Shown here: positions 47,715-58,604 of the stretch, one piece after another
How the letters are laid out: every line of letters begins with the position of its first letter
Numbering within the stretch: the stretch's first letter is position 1
DNA from: Brachypodium distachyon
Taxonomy: Eukaryota > Streptophyta > Magnoliopsida > Poales > Poaceae
Reading direction: 5' to 3'
Length of the DNA stretch: 64,000 nt
Assembly (NCBI RefSeq): GCF_000005505.3
Contig: NC_016133.3
Location: 31,923,008-31,987,007 of the forward strand
Program-made: the position numbers and the translations under genes
The notes under the pieces: generated by a model
Told to the model about the DNA's origin: nothing
Database searches by the model: none
What the model saw: only the letters and a program-made list of their open reading frames with translations

Positions 47715-49015
47715 TGAAAGATCGGTATGGTCGACTAGAGGGGGGGTGAATAGGCGACTAACAAATTTTACCTTTTCTTTTCACTTTTATGGGATACAAG
47801 CCTCAATACATGGGTTCACTAAAACGTCTAAATGATGAACACCCCTAGTATCATGCAATAGCCGAAGCACGAGCACAAGCAATAGATAATCAATTGAAAC
47901 TTACTTGATAGCCGAAGCAGAAGATAAACAATTAAGTTTGCGAGTAAGTAAGGGGCAAAAATGATACCACACGGGGAGACGAAGATTTCACCGGAGTTCC
48001 ACCTATTGGGGTCGGTGTACGTCTCCGTTTGGAGGAGTTCTCTACCACAAAGGTAGAGGCGCCACAAAGGCTCACTCTATCCTCCAACTCACCACACCAG
48101 AAAGGTGGGATGAGCTCTCACCACACCACAAAGGTGAGGTGAGTTCCACTAGTGGCTTCCTTAAGGGCGAACGCCGAACCCTTACAAACAAGGAGAAGGG
48201 CACAACTCCACAACTTAATTGGAGCCTCCTTCCCGAATCCTCAAGCACATCCTCACAAAATTGGAGGCCTTGAAAAGACACCTTCCGGCTAGGGATCCCA
48301 AAATCCCAAAAGTAACAAAATCCAGAAAGGAAACAAGGGGAATCAACTTTTCAATTTGGTGAAACCCTAGATCAAGATCTTCTCCTCCAATCCTCAAAGA
48401 ATCAAGAGTGGGGAAGCACTAGAGAGGGAGATCTAGAAATTTGAAGCTCTTGTATTTAGGGGAGAGAGGAATAGCTTGGTGGAGGAGAAGTCCCGAGGTA
48501 GGGGACGACTCCTATTTAAAGGGCACCTCAAAAACTGACCGTTATGAGTAATTCGCGCAGCCGGGTGGTAGAGAGGTAGCAGAGAGGTACTACCGCCTAC
48601 CGCTCCGGGACCGCCCCACTACCGCTAGAAGACAGTAGAGTTTAGGTGCGGTTCCGGTACGGGGGCGGAACTACCGGCCCCGGTACTGCTGCCCTGGAGA
48701 CATTTAGGCACTAAACCCTTAGGCTAAGATTATGAGGTGGTCTCTCTCCCACTAAGGAAACGGCTTTATGTGGGTGCAAATATAGTAGATTTGTGTACGT
48801 GAAGTTGATCCACCCAAACCTTTCCCATGTGGACTGGCTCTTGATAGTACGGATTTCCTACGACTCAATATAAATAAAAAGCCGTAAATCCTTTTACGCT
48901 TTTTTCCTTTTTGAGGGCAACGAACTGTCTTGTGCCATTTGATCTCACATCTGAAACACTCGAGCACACGGTTAGTCCACGAGTCATGTTGTCATTAACA
49001 CCAAAACACTTAGGG
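47715..49015 (-). repeat. Inner Copia 5' LTR, full length (about 1.3 kb)
   Basis: Same termini as the 3' LTR. It keeps a 230-bp block (about 48060-48288, ccacaccacaaaggtgaggtg) missing from the other. Confidence 0.88.
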
Positions 49016-50573
49016 ATTGAAATGCCCTTTCAAATTGTTTGCAATATGTTGCAAATTTATAATTTTCTGAACCTGTTGTTCAGTTTCTTGAGTATGTGGA
49101 TCTGAGGCGGAAATGCCTTGGACATTCCAATCTATTTCCTGGCATTCCTTTTTTGGGTACTTTAATTCTCCCCCTAATGCCGAGAAATGATCCTCATTGA
49201 AAGTACAATCAGCGTACGGGGCAGTAAATAGATCTCCCGTGAGAGCTTCTAGGTACTTGATAATTGACGGTGATTTGCACCCCCACATAGATCCCCAATT
49301 TTTTATGTGGTCACATTGATGTACATTGTGGTGGTGAGATCGGTACGTATGTAGCGCAACCGAATTTTTGCAGATGGGAAATACTTGGTGGATTTCCACA
49401 TACTAGTTGAAGTGGAGAAGAGTTATGGTATGCAGTTGGCCGCAATTGAATTAAATCAGCGACATGTATAACTGCATGACCCCAACAAGTTGTTGGTAAA
49501 TTACAATTCTGTAATAAAGGTCTTGCAATAAACTTAATTCTCTTAATTAAAGATTCGGCCAAACCATTTTGTGTGTGGACATATGGAACTGAGTGCTGAA
49601 CTTCAATTCCTAAGGCCATGCAATAATCGTTGAAGGCGCGTGAGCAGAATTCAGCTGCATTGTTCATCCGAATTGTTTTAATTTGATGCTCCGGGTAATG
49701 GGCTTTTAATTTAATTACATGGCTCGTTATTTTTGTGAATGCATGGTTACGTGTGGAAAGGAGACACACATTGGACCATCTTGTAGATGCGTCAATTAAA
49801 ACCATGAAATATCTAAATGGTCCAGACAATGGTTGGATAGGACCACAAATATCTCCTTGAATTCGTTCAAGGAATTGGAGTGGTTCCGCTTGTATTTTAA
49901 TATGAGAAGGTCTTAAAATGAGCTTGCCTTGCGCACATGCTGTGCACACAAAATCCGAAGGTTGAGGGAATTTTGCGTTATTGAGATTATGACCAACAGA
50001 ATTGTTAATAATTTTCTGTATCATCCCGACCCCGGGATGACCAAGGCGATCATGCCAAGTTTGGAATGTATTGACATTCTGAAACATTTTATATGCAACA
50101 TGGGGTACAGGTTTTATGTATGTGTAGTACAATCCAGACGATAAATAAGGAATTTTTTCAAGAATTTGTTTGCCATATCCGTTACTTTTTGTAAAAAGGA
50201 GAAATTCCTCATGGTTGTCATCGTGGGTTTCTATATGAATCTCATTTCGATGGATATCTCTATAACTTATTAAAGTACGAGTTGATCGGGATACAATAAA
50301 TAAGTCCTTGATCGTTACTGGTGTACCCAAAGGAAGAGTTATGATGGCCCGTCCAGAGGCAACAATTAATGTATCGCGTCCAGCGATTGTCAAATTATTC
50401 CCTTGCGTTTTAGTGAGGGTTTGGAAATATTTTGTTTCCCTAAGTATAGTGTTCGTGGTGGCGCTGTCCACAAGGCAAAATTCTTCGTCCATTTTGGATT
50501 GACTCTCGTAGAAAACTATATATGAAAAAAGGAAGAATTTTAATATAATTCTTAATAGATATATATAATACAT
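49016..50573 (-). pseudogene. Outer Copia protease and integrase (5' half of pol)
   Basis: Starts near 50490 with the protease site CLVDSATTNTIL, then the zinc-binding integrase head WHDRLGHPG...CTACAQGK, the core GDICGPIQPLSGPFRYFMVLID, IRMNNAAEFCSRAF (D replaced by N) and VHTQNGLAESLIKRIK. The frame is open for about 400 codons, shifts near 49311-49399, and reads on to GHFN, where the inner Copia interrupts it at 49015. Confidence 0.9.
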
Positions 50574-50763
50574 ACAAATTTATTTAAGTATTAATGTGAT
50601 GATACAATATCGTAATTTACAATACATATGTCAAATATTTAGGTACCAAAGTGCTGATACAATAGTATAATATTACAATATAGATGACTATAGTCACTAT
50701 AAATTATTTACAACAATATTTAGGAGGTAAATATAGATAATGTCTATTTCGGAGATAGGTAAA

Positions 50764-51836
50764 CTAGCTTAGGTCTCCAAACATGTCATTTGAAGTGAAT
50801 TCAATGATCATGTTCTCCATGCTCATTAGGTCCTCAGACTCTTGGATTGTCGAGTTGTTACTTGGTTCCTCCTTGATATCATGCGAACAACCGGCTTCCT
50901 TGAAATTGTCGGATTGGAGATTGAATTGTGATTCAAATCTTGGTCCTTGATGAGCAGGTCGCTTGTGTCCTACGGATTGGAGGTACAGATCTACCAAATG
51001 ACGAGGGGTACGGCACTTCTCTGTGATATGCTTGTAGCACCCACATTTCTGACAGACATTAGATTTATCATATTGTGGCTTGAAAGTACCTTTCCCCTTT
51101 TCCGATACATGTGGCCTGAATTTCTTGTTGCCCTTTTGCTTGCCTTTGAAATTTGTTGGTCGTTGAGATAACCCATTAAACTTGTTATTTTTCTGAAAAT
51201 TGGCATGTACTTCAGGCAAAGGTGCAGCACCTACGGGACGCTGATGATGATTTCTCATTAGAAGTTCATCATGCTTTTCGGCTTGAAGTAAAATATGGAT
51301 AAGATCAGAATATCTATTGAATTGGCGTGCACGATACTGTTGCTGGAGGATCCTATCGGCCGGAAGCATAGTGGATAAGGTTTTTTCAATCTTTTCTACT
51401 TCAGAAGGTTCCTTTTCGCAAAATTGCAACTTTGAACAAATTTTAACAACGGCATGACTGAACTCTCCAATGGATTTAAAATCTTATAGGCGTAGTTGAG
51501 TCCATTCATGTGTGGCTTCAGGCAAAATCATGCCCTTCTATTGTTCATATCTAGTTTGAAGGGCAAGCCATAATGTTTATGAGTCTTCTTCCATAAGATA
51601 CTCTAATTTGAGATCAATATGGATGTGGTTCCTTATAATGTATAAGGCATTATATTTGTATAGATCTGTGATAGGAGGTTGTCCCTCTTGAGAAGGTTGT
51701 ATGGCCGCTAAAAGACCGCGTGACTCAAGGCTCACTTTTACGTCCATTGCCCAAGTTGGATAATTTCAACCGTTGAGGGCGAGTTCATCAAACTCTTTCT
51801 GGTCATTTTGTCCTACATGGGGTTGAAAAACCATGG
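50764..51836 (-). pseudogene. Outer Copia gag
   Basis: An ATG near 51832 opens MVFQPHVGQNDQKEFDELALNG, then a TGA where Asn/His-Tyr is usual, followed by NYPTWAMDVKVSLE, the DUF4219/UBN2 start. The 3' part (51429-50764) includes a Q-rich region, PHVSEKGKG and a zinc knuckle CQKCGCYKHITEKC. Several stops. Confidence 0.82.
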
Positions 51837-51981
51837 ATTTTGATAATTACTAGTAGGTAAAGCCAAATCGTTGTGGTTATTGTTGTAATTAAATTGCAAA
51901 AATCTATGAGATTTAAACGAGGTTAAATTCATATAGTGCAGACCTCAAATAACACAATGAAAATAATCACCAATTATTGGT

Positions 51982-52284
51982 GCAGATTTCTCAGCTCTAC
52001 GCAAAAAATTCGTTGCTTTCAATAAGGTGTATGTTCCCACGGAACATTTAACGACATTTAGCATTTTACCGTTATTGAAAGTTTGTAGCACCTTCTGTTA
52101 TTTTTTAATTTAATATTGAAAGAGCACATTGAAGGTAGTCATTGTGTACATTCAACACAATGTAGACCTCTCAGCACTACGTGAAAAAAAAATCGTTGCT
52201 TTCAATAAGGTGTATGTTCCCACGGAACATTCAACGCCATTTAGCATTTTACCGTTATTGAAAGTCTATAGTACCTTGTGTTTC
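51982..52284. repeat. Duplicated hairpin module in the outer Copia leader
   Basis: Two copies of about 119 bp (51982-52100 and 52162-52284). Each holds an inverted pair CTTTCAATAA...TTATTGAAAG (52016-52025/52072-52081 and 52199-52208/52255-52264) enclosing a 7-bp-stem hairpin ATGTTCC-CAC-GGAACAT. Confidence 0.75.
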
Positions 52285-52491
52285 ACATATATTAAATTGA
52301 GGTGGTCACGTAGAGATAATTTTTGCTTATCACGAATGGACATTTTTCTTAAATCAAGTCTAATTTGGGCATTTTGATGCCATTTGGGACTTAATCAATG
52401 AAATAAAACTCTCAAATTTGTAAGAAATAAGAATCTCGATTGCAAATGTATAAATATCACATGTAATAGGGGATGTATATTATACAAACAC

Positions 52492-54790
52492 TTTTTTTTT
52501 ACGAAAAAACACGGCGTGCTCTTTATATATCAAAGGAGGTTGGCCGAACATCGACCACGGGAGAAGAACAGAGTCATTAAGAAACACAAAACAACAAAAA
52601 CAGAGAAAGGAAAAACAAGAAAAGAAGAAAGGTACAAGTCACGGAACATCGTCCGATCCAGAAAGCAAGGCACCAATCCCCTTCCTGTCAACGCCAAAGA
52701 GCCGCCTCGCTCCTAATCACCATCACAACTCCAGCAGCCGGGCTGCTTTTGGCCTTGAAAATTCTGTTGTTGCGCTCCTTCCAAATCGACCAAAGAGACA
52801 GCAAGAAAAAAGAGTTAGCCCCGCGGGAAACGAACTTGCTCAAGGTTTGATTTGCGGCGACAATTCTGTCTGTCCACCAACTCTCGATCGAGTCGGCCGT
52901 GCTCCAGGAGAACGGGTCAAAAATAGAGATCCCGGACCAGATAGAGATCAACCTCCAAACCTGCCCGGCGAAACAATAGCTAAGAAAAACGTGCATCGCG
53001 CTCTCCATGGCGTGCAGATAGAAAGGACACCATTTATAGTTGCGGATTCCTTTCCTGGTAAGAAGATCGGTGGTAGGGACCCGCTGCTGCACAAGTTGCC
53101 AAGCAAAAAATTTGCACTTCTCCGATGCCCAACTATTCCAAAAAAGCTCAGCAAAAGGCCCACGCACAAGACCTTGAAATTGGGCAAAATAGGCGGATCT
53201 GGCAGAGTAAGCACCTGAGGTGGTCAGCTTCCATGTCGGGCTCGGACAGAGGTAATTCCAAGCCGGCCCAAGGCTGCTCCGCAGAGGCCCAATACAACCA
53301 AGCCCATCGCAGCTTGAGAGCGGCGCTGAATTTTTGAATATCGAGAATTCTGAGGCCGCCGAAAATCTTTGGCCTGCAGACAACATCCCAACGCACCAAG
53401 CAGCTGGCACCATTGCAAGAATCCTCTCCCTTCCAAAGCCAGCCTCTTCTCATGTTGTCAATCTTCTTGGTCACCCACACAGGGAGGTCCGGAGCAGTCA
53501 AGTGGAACACCGGGATGGAAGAAAGAACCGAGCGCAGAACAATGATTCGTCCTCCTTTACTGAGCATTTTAGCTTTGTAACCCGCCAGCCTGGAAGCGAT
53601 CTTGTCCAACAGAGGCTGGAAAAGCACCTTGCGAGGCTTGTTGAGAGAGAGCGGTAGGCCAAGATATGTAGTCGGAAACTCAGTGATAGGCGCGGGAAAA
53701 CCGGACAGAAGGCGGGAAAACCGGACAGAAAACCGGAGAGAGATCAATGCCATTGCAGCGGATCGGCAGGACAGAGCTTTTGGCCACATTAACTCTCAGC
53801 CCAGAGATATCCCCAAAGACACGCAGGAGCTCGGCCAGGCACAGCAGATCATCCTTCACAGGCAGCATAAAGAGAACGACATCATCTGCATACATAGAGA
53901 CGCGAATCCTGGGAACCCTACCTGGGAGCTGCGAAATGAGTCCATGCGAGGAGGCAAGCGATAGCAGTTTGTGCAGCGGTTCGACAGCCAAGTTGAAGAG
54001 GAACGGTGACAAGGAGTCGCCTTGCCGGAGCCCCTTGCGGTGGTGCAGTTTCGGGCCCATCAAACCATTGCACAGGATGCTAGAAGTGGAAGAGCTCCAA
54101 ATAGCAGCGAGCCACGATCTCCAACAAGGATCAAAACCTCTGGCCTCCAAAGCACCGAGCAGATACGGCCAAGAAACTGAATCAAACACCTTGGTAAAGT
54201 CCAACTTGATCAGCAGCATAGGGGTCTTGGAGCGGTGATAGCGACGCGCCATGTTCTGGACAAAAACAAAATTATCGTGCAGACACCTGCCCGAAATGAA
54301 CGCACTTTGACCTTGGCCGATGAGCAGCGGCATAGCCGGCGCAATTCTGGAGGCAAGCATCTTGGCAACAAGCTTGGCAAAGCAATGAATTAAACTGATC
54401 GGCCTATAATCCTTAATAGCAGCAGCATCTTGCTTCTTGGGTAGCAGGACGATCGAGGCAGAAGTTAAACGCTCCGGCCAGCAAAATTTCCAATTAAGAA
54501 ACGATGAACCGCACGCTAGAAATCCAGCCTAATGAGATGCCAAAAGGTTTTGAAGAACTTTCCCGAGAAACCGTCCGGACCGGCAGCTTTATCAGCGGGA
54601 ATGGCAGCCACCGCGGGCGTCCAGATCGGCAATGCCGAACCTGGAGTCAAGATCACCTGGCAGCAGCTTGGAAAGATTCAGGACGTCCCAATCAAAAGCA
54701 GCGCTGGCATCGGCATGAGAACAAATGGTCGCGTGGAAGTGAGCGGCCAGTGCATTTTCCTTCTCAGAGTGAGATGTGCAGATGAACACG
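52492..54790 (-). mobile_element. LINE nested in the outer Copia leader, 5'-truncated
   Basis: T-run at 52492-52500 marks the 3' A-tail of a minus-strand element. Coding similarity begins near 54785 (EKENALAAHFHATICS), within the segment before RT, and endonuclease and ORF1 are absent. Target-site duplication not resolved. Confidence 0.85.
52688..54785 (-). pseudogene. LINE ORF2: reverse transcriptase and zinc finger
   Basis: RT motifs from right to left: GQGQSAFISGRCLHDNFVFVQ, LIKLDFTKVFDSVSW, RKGLRQGDSLSPFLFN and catalytic YADDVVLF (near 53880). Then TTYLGLPLSLNKPRK and the zinc-finger linker KCKFFAWQLVQQRVPT, LWSIWKERNNRIFKAK near the end. Frameshifts near 53700 and near 53340. It resembles the LINE at 1-10484 in domain set (no RNase H). 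Confidence 0.87.
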
Positions 54791-54908
54791 ACAATATTTA
54801 CATAGACATTTACATAGGAATATGTCTTTGAACAGGAATCCAACAGTAAGTTACTGAAATCTAAATAAATATAAGTTCAAGGACCTATAAATATAAATAC
54901 TACTACTA

Positions 54909-55146
54909 CTCCCTCCGTCCAACGGTACGAGGCATATTAGGGTTCGGTTGACCAAGCCTTGGACCACAAATTACTTCATGAATATGTGACTAATGTGATC
55001 AAAATCATAACCATAAATAAATATCCTTGAGTAGGAGTATGATGGATACGAGTCTATGTCATATAATTATATATTGATAGAGTAATTTGTGGTCAAGCAT
55101 TAGTCAAAAGAAAGCTAATACGCCCCCTATTGTTGGACGGAGGTAG
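54909..55146. mobile_element. Stowaway MITE (238 bp) in the outer Copia
   Basis: CTCCCTCCGTCCAACG...GTTGGACGGAGGTAG flanked by TA at 54907-54908 and 55147-55148. Second inverted pair: ttggaccacaaattact against agtaatttgtggtcaa. Confidence 0.9.
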
Positions 55147-55316
55147 TATTAAATAGGTAATTGGACCAAATCACAAATAGCCGATAACTTCGGGCTTTTC
55201 TGCAAAACGGCCATCTTCCAGTGGAGGGGGGCGCGCGCAAGGGTATCGGGGTCCTGGGCTTGGGCCTCGTGGCCTTTCGGTCGCCCCAGGTCGGGCAGGG
55301 GGCATTGGCAGAGGAG

Positions 55317-55356
55317 TATAAAGGGGGGTGGGGGCGGGCGGTTAGGGTTAGGGTTT
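55317..55356 (+). promoter_or_regulatory. TATA box and telo-box-like motif
   Basis: TATAAAGG at 55317-55324, then TTAGGGTTAGGGTTT at 55342-55356, the telomere-repeat motif common in leaders of plant housekeeping genes. Confidence 0.4.
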
Positions 55357-55450
55357 CCCCTGCCCCAAATCCCGCCGCCGCTGCCCCAAATTTCATCGTT
55401 GCCGCCGCCTGCGGCTTCCCCACCACCACACGCCGGTGCTTAGAGGGAGG

Positions 55451-56041
55451 ATGGCCCCCGTCGTTGGAGGAGGAGAGGCCGAGGGTCGTCGGGTTCCACC
55501 CGTCGGCGGCCGGACCGGCACGGTGTGCGGCCGTGGCGGCCGCAAACTTGCGGATGAGGCACCACGCCTCCGGGTGAAGTCGTCGAGGACCTCGCCGTCG
55601 TCGGCCGGTGGTGGAGCGGAGTCGGCGGCCGGAGGCGCGGGGTCGGCGGCCGGTGGTGGAGCGGAGTCGGCGACGGGAGCGGCGGCGCCGTGCCGTCCCT
55701 CGTCAGGCGCAGTACAACGACGGCGGGGGCGGAGCGAGGGCGGCCACGAAGTCGTCTTCTTCACCAAGCATAAGCGGCGCCGAACTGGTCAATATCCAGT
55801 CCATGGACGGCGAGTACTCCGGCAAGGCCGGCGGCGCAGGGACCGTCGGTGCGTCCGTGCTTGGACCGGCGCGGGTCTCCATGGCGGCGGACCGGCGGCC
55901 GTGGCAGGCACGGCGTCCACCCGTGCGTGTCGAGCGTTGGCGAGGGGTCCACCGGTGACGAGACTAGCGGCGGCGGTCACGGTAAGTTCCCCGGCGACGT
56001 GCTCCTTGGCCAAAGAACTCGAGGAGAGCAACGAAAACTAG
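55451..56041 (+). CDS. GC-rich ORF of unknown origin, antisense to the Copia leader
   Basis: A 196-codon frame beginning MAPVVGGGEAEGRR, Gly/Ala/Arg-rich, with repeats of the type GGGAESAAGGAGSAAGG and no domain I recognise. Upstream are a TATA box (TATAAAGG, 55317-55324) and a telo-box-like gttagggttagggttt (55341-55356) at normal promoter distances, which is suggestive of a captured gene start. It may equally be a composition-driven frame in the Copia 5' leader. Codon-like GC bias is strong on both strands. Confidence 0.22.
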   Translation: MAPVVGGGEAEGRRVPPVGGRTGTVCGRGGRKLADEAPRLRVKSSRTSPSSAGGGAESAAGGAGSAAGGGAESATGAAAPCRPSSGAVQRRRGRSEGGHEVVFFTKHKRRRTGQYPVHGRRVLRQGRRRRDRRCVRAWTGAGLHGGGPAAVAGTASTRACRALARGPPVTRLAAAVTVSSPATCSLAKELEESNEN

Positions 56042-56134
56042 GGGCAGATCATAGATCGCCATTGTTTTTCACATTTCTTTTCTTATCTGTTGTTCTCGCT
56101 CTTTGTGTTGGAGAGAAGAACGTGACTGATAACG

Positions 56135-56350
56135 TGTTGTGAATGAATGATTGTGTGTTTGATTTCATTGATTGATGCTATATTTATACAAAGAGAAGAG
56201 AAGTCTGTACATTCACATACGTCCCAAAAATTGAGTACAGGCACTCGGTCAGGAAACAACCATTTTCAGTTATGGGCAGTTGCTAATTAACTGCTTTATT
56301 TGCTACTAATACTTAATCCTAATTGATCACATGCTAATTTAATATTAACA
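56135..56350 (-). repeat. Outer Copia 5' LTR (216 bp)
   Basis: Same sequence family as 36550-36788, with small deletions (for example one gaacgagaat-like segment missing near the right LTR's start). Confidence 0.88.
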
Positions 56351-56355
56351 CATGC

Positions 56356-57178
56356 TAGGGTACCAACTCGATCAGCTCATGTTGGACCACTCGTGTGATT
56401 GATGGTGACCAGCTCATGTTGGACCACTCGTGTGATCGATGGTGACGAGAATGATTCAGGTTGTGAGAGGATGCTAAAAGTCACGAATTGAGCCGGGGAC
56501 GGTAGCGTCGTGGTCCGATGGGATATCTGGGACATGGAACATGCTGGGTCACTGGCGCAGGCGGGCACAGTTGGAGGTCGGGAGTTGCGTGGGTGGCCGT
56601 CGGATCGGAAGGGTCGAGTGGGGGGGACTCTAGTTTCTTTTGGGTAAAATAAAGCCACACTCAACCTGTCCAAATGAACGGCCTTGGTTTTTCAAGGTCA
56701 TATACAAACTGGCCGCCAGCTGCTGGCAGAAAGTTCAAGCCATGCTAGCTGAAAACACGAATTTAGTTCAAACAGCAAAATAAAAAATTGAAGGCCAAAA
56801 GAATTTAGGACCAGCTTGGAGCCTTGGAGCACATCAACTTTCACAGAAATTTCACAGGAAAATTACACATCCATAGAACTCCTATCATCTGGCCCGAGCA
56901 TAAAAGCAATACGATCAGTCCCAAGTCCAATGCAAACATCACTTGAAAGCATATGGTTCTGAGTTACACAATCTGGACACCATAGAGATGCAAAACCTTC
57001 AAAGAGACAGCCTATTCATCATCCATTTACAACATAAGCTACGCACACCACCATGCTGCATGCGCGTTATTGGTATCATTATTTCTCTAAGGTTACAGCT
57101 TCTCTGTGCTTCCTGCGATTTATGATTGACTGGCTGGCCAACAACCTTAGGAGATTGGTTTTATTCCCTGATTAGCAT
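56356..57178. other. Intergenic downstream of the F-box gene
   Basis: No gene. A 37-bp unit (cagctcatgttggaccactc...) is repeated in tandem at 56373-56409 and 56410-56446 with one mismatch. The portion next to 57179 is the F-box gene's 3' UTR. Confidence 0.6.
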
Positions 57179-58577
57179 CTAATCCACGGAGGTCAACATC
57201 TCACACTGTGCACCAAACAACCTCCCATAATCTTTCAGATCAAGCGAGCTCACCTCGTCCCGCCGCCAAAACCAGTCCTCATACCTATACCACCGCAAGA
57301 TGCCGTCATCTTGCAGCATCCGCTGGCACGCAACGCATTGTCTACTCTGGCAGTGGTGAAACTCCCGAAGCCGGGAAGCACTCTCAAGAGTTTTGTCATC
57401 TAGCTCATGAATCACTTGCCTCCGCCCATTTGCCGCGATCTCAAACAGAAGGCAGTGGGAAATATTCAGAACCTCAAGATGTTCCATTGACGTCAGTACA
57501 CATTGCAGGGCATCCATTCTCACTTTTGAGCAACGAAGGCTCAAGACTTTCAGCTTTGGAAGGTAGGTGGATACTGCTAAAGCAAATGTGTGATCAAATG
57601 AACCCATGACCTTGAGTTCTTTAAAGTTCTTGCATCTCCTGGATAACTCCTCCATGATATAGGGAGGATGGCCAATTGTAGGCATAGTTAAGGACTCCAG
57701 CCTTTCCCACCTTTGAATGGCTAGGCATATTCCCATTTTTGTAATGCGGTTCCATGCTGGCATAACCAATCTTTTTATGTGAGGAAACCTGTTAATGACA
57801 GAAAAGTAGATAACCATTTACTGTTAACATTCCTCAATTCAAAATGACAGATCATAGAATTTAAGTGTCAAGAGTAATGATCAACTTAAAGCAGTTCTCA
57901 GAAAACATTCACTGGACCTCTAATAGATTGAATGGCAATAACCTATAAACAGACACACTAGTCTGTAATACTGACAGTGCATGACACAATGATTAAATAC
58001 AATAATATCTAATCCAATCACAACTTATATTTAATCCCATCACAACTTTAAAGTCTAATGTTGATGCAACTAGACCGCTCGTCAAACCCACAGCTACACA
58101 AAGCACTTGTAAGTCAACTAACAGGATGAAAATCAGGTTATGAAATTTAATATAGGAGCTACATGTCATACACACATATGTGGGAATACAGAGACAAAAT
58201 GTTCATACAACAAAAAGGCCAGCAAAGAGTAGTTACCTTTGTGAGATGTACTGCAGGTGTTCATCTTTCATGTACAAATTGTAATGGAATATCATACAAT
58301 TAACATTTCCAAGGCTAATTGCAACAGCCAACCGCAATATTTTTGCAAGTCTCTTGTCAGACCTCTCATCGACCCAAATGTATGGGGATGCTCTTGTTTG
58401 GATGAAGTTGGATTTTAGTAGCCCAAAGTCAAGAGTGCCCCATATAAGTGGATCTGCACAGGCCATACGCCATAAGCGACAAACTTGAGATACTGGTGAC
58501 AGCTCAACCAAGTTTAGCTCCTTAAATATCTTCACGAGGACATCAGTATCCATGTCCTCCCATCTTTTTCCCATCAT
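57179..58577 (-). CDS. F-box/LRR protein (At3g48880-like)
   Basis: F-box proteins are the substrate-binding subunits of SCF ubiquitin ligases (binding Skp1/ASK). Coding exons are 58577-58237 and 57788-57179; the codon AG|G joins ISQ-R-FPHIKRL. The result is 316 aa, stop TAG; ATG 58577 or 58574 (MGKRWED). The F-box is at residues 4-50 (WEDMDTDVLVKIFKELNLVELSPVSQVCRLWRM...). Leucine-rich-repeat-like segments follow: HIKRLVMPAWN, RLESLTMPTIG, KNFKELKVMG, KLKVLSLRCSKV, HLEVLNISHC. The C-terminal tail has a Cys/Trp-rich stretch (CQSRQCVACQRM, RWYRYEDWFWRRDE). Substrate unknown. The nearest annotated type by architecture is F-box/LRR At3g48880. Confidence 0.9.
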
Positions 58578-58604
58578 ATTGTTCTCTCCAGTTATTATCA
58601 AATC

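Larger units (their letters stand above)
38978..49015 (-). mobile_element. Inner Copia LTR retrotransposon, inserted into the outer Copia pol
   Basis: Two long LTRs flank minus-strand gag and pol. The primer-binding site TGGTATCAGAGCC, complementary to initiator Met-tRNA, lies just inside the right LTR, and a purine tract AAAAAGGGGGAGA just inside the left LTR. The target is coding: minus-strand ...GGGCATTTCAAT continues after the element as CAATTTACCACAC, so GHFN then LPHAF in the host frame. The duplicated target is CAAT plus one base (T versus C). Roughly 10 kb, degenerate. Confidence 0.9.
36550..56350 (-). mobile_element. Outer Copia LTR retrotransposon hosting nested insertions
   Basis: LTRs at 36550-36788 (3') and 56135-56350 (5') are alike at about 85-90%. 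The flanks catgt (36545-36549) and catgc (56351-56355) form a 5-bp target-site duplication with one change. On the minus strand the 5' LTR is followed by GTTATCAGTCACG, in the place of the primer-binding site, and the 3' LTR is preceded by AAGGAGGAG, a polypurine tract. Coding order from right to left is gag, protease/integrase, then RT/RNase H (Copia order). Three insertions have expanded it from roughly 7 kb to 19.8 kb. Confidence 0.88.
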
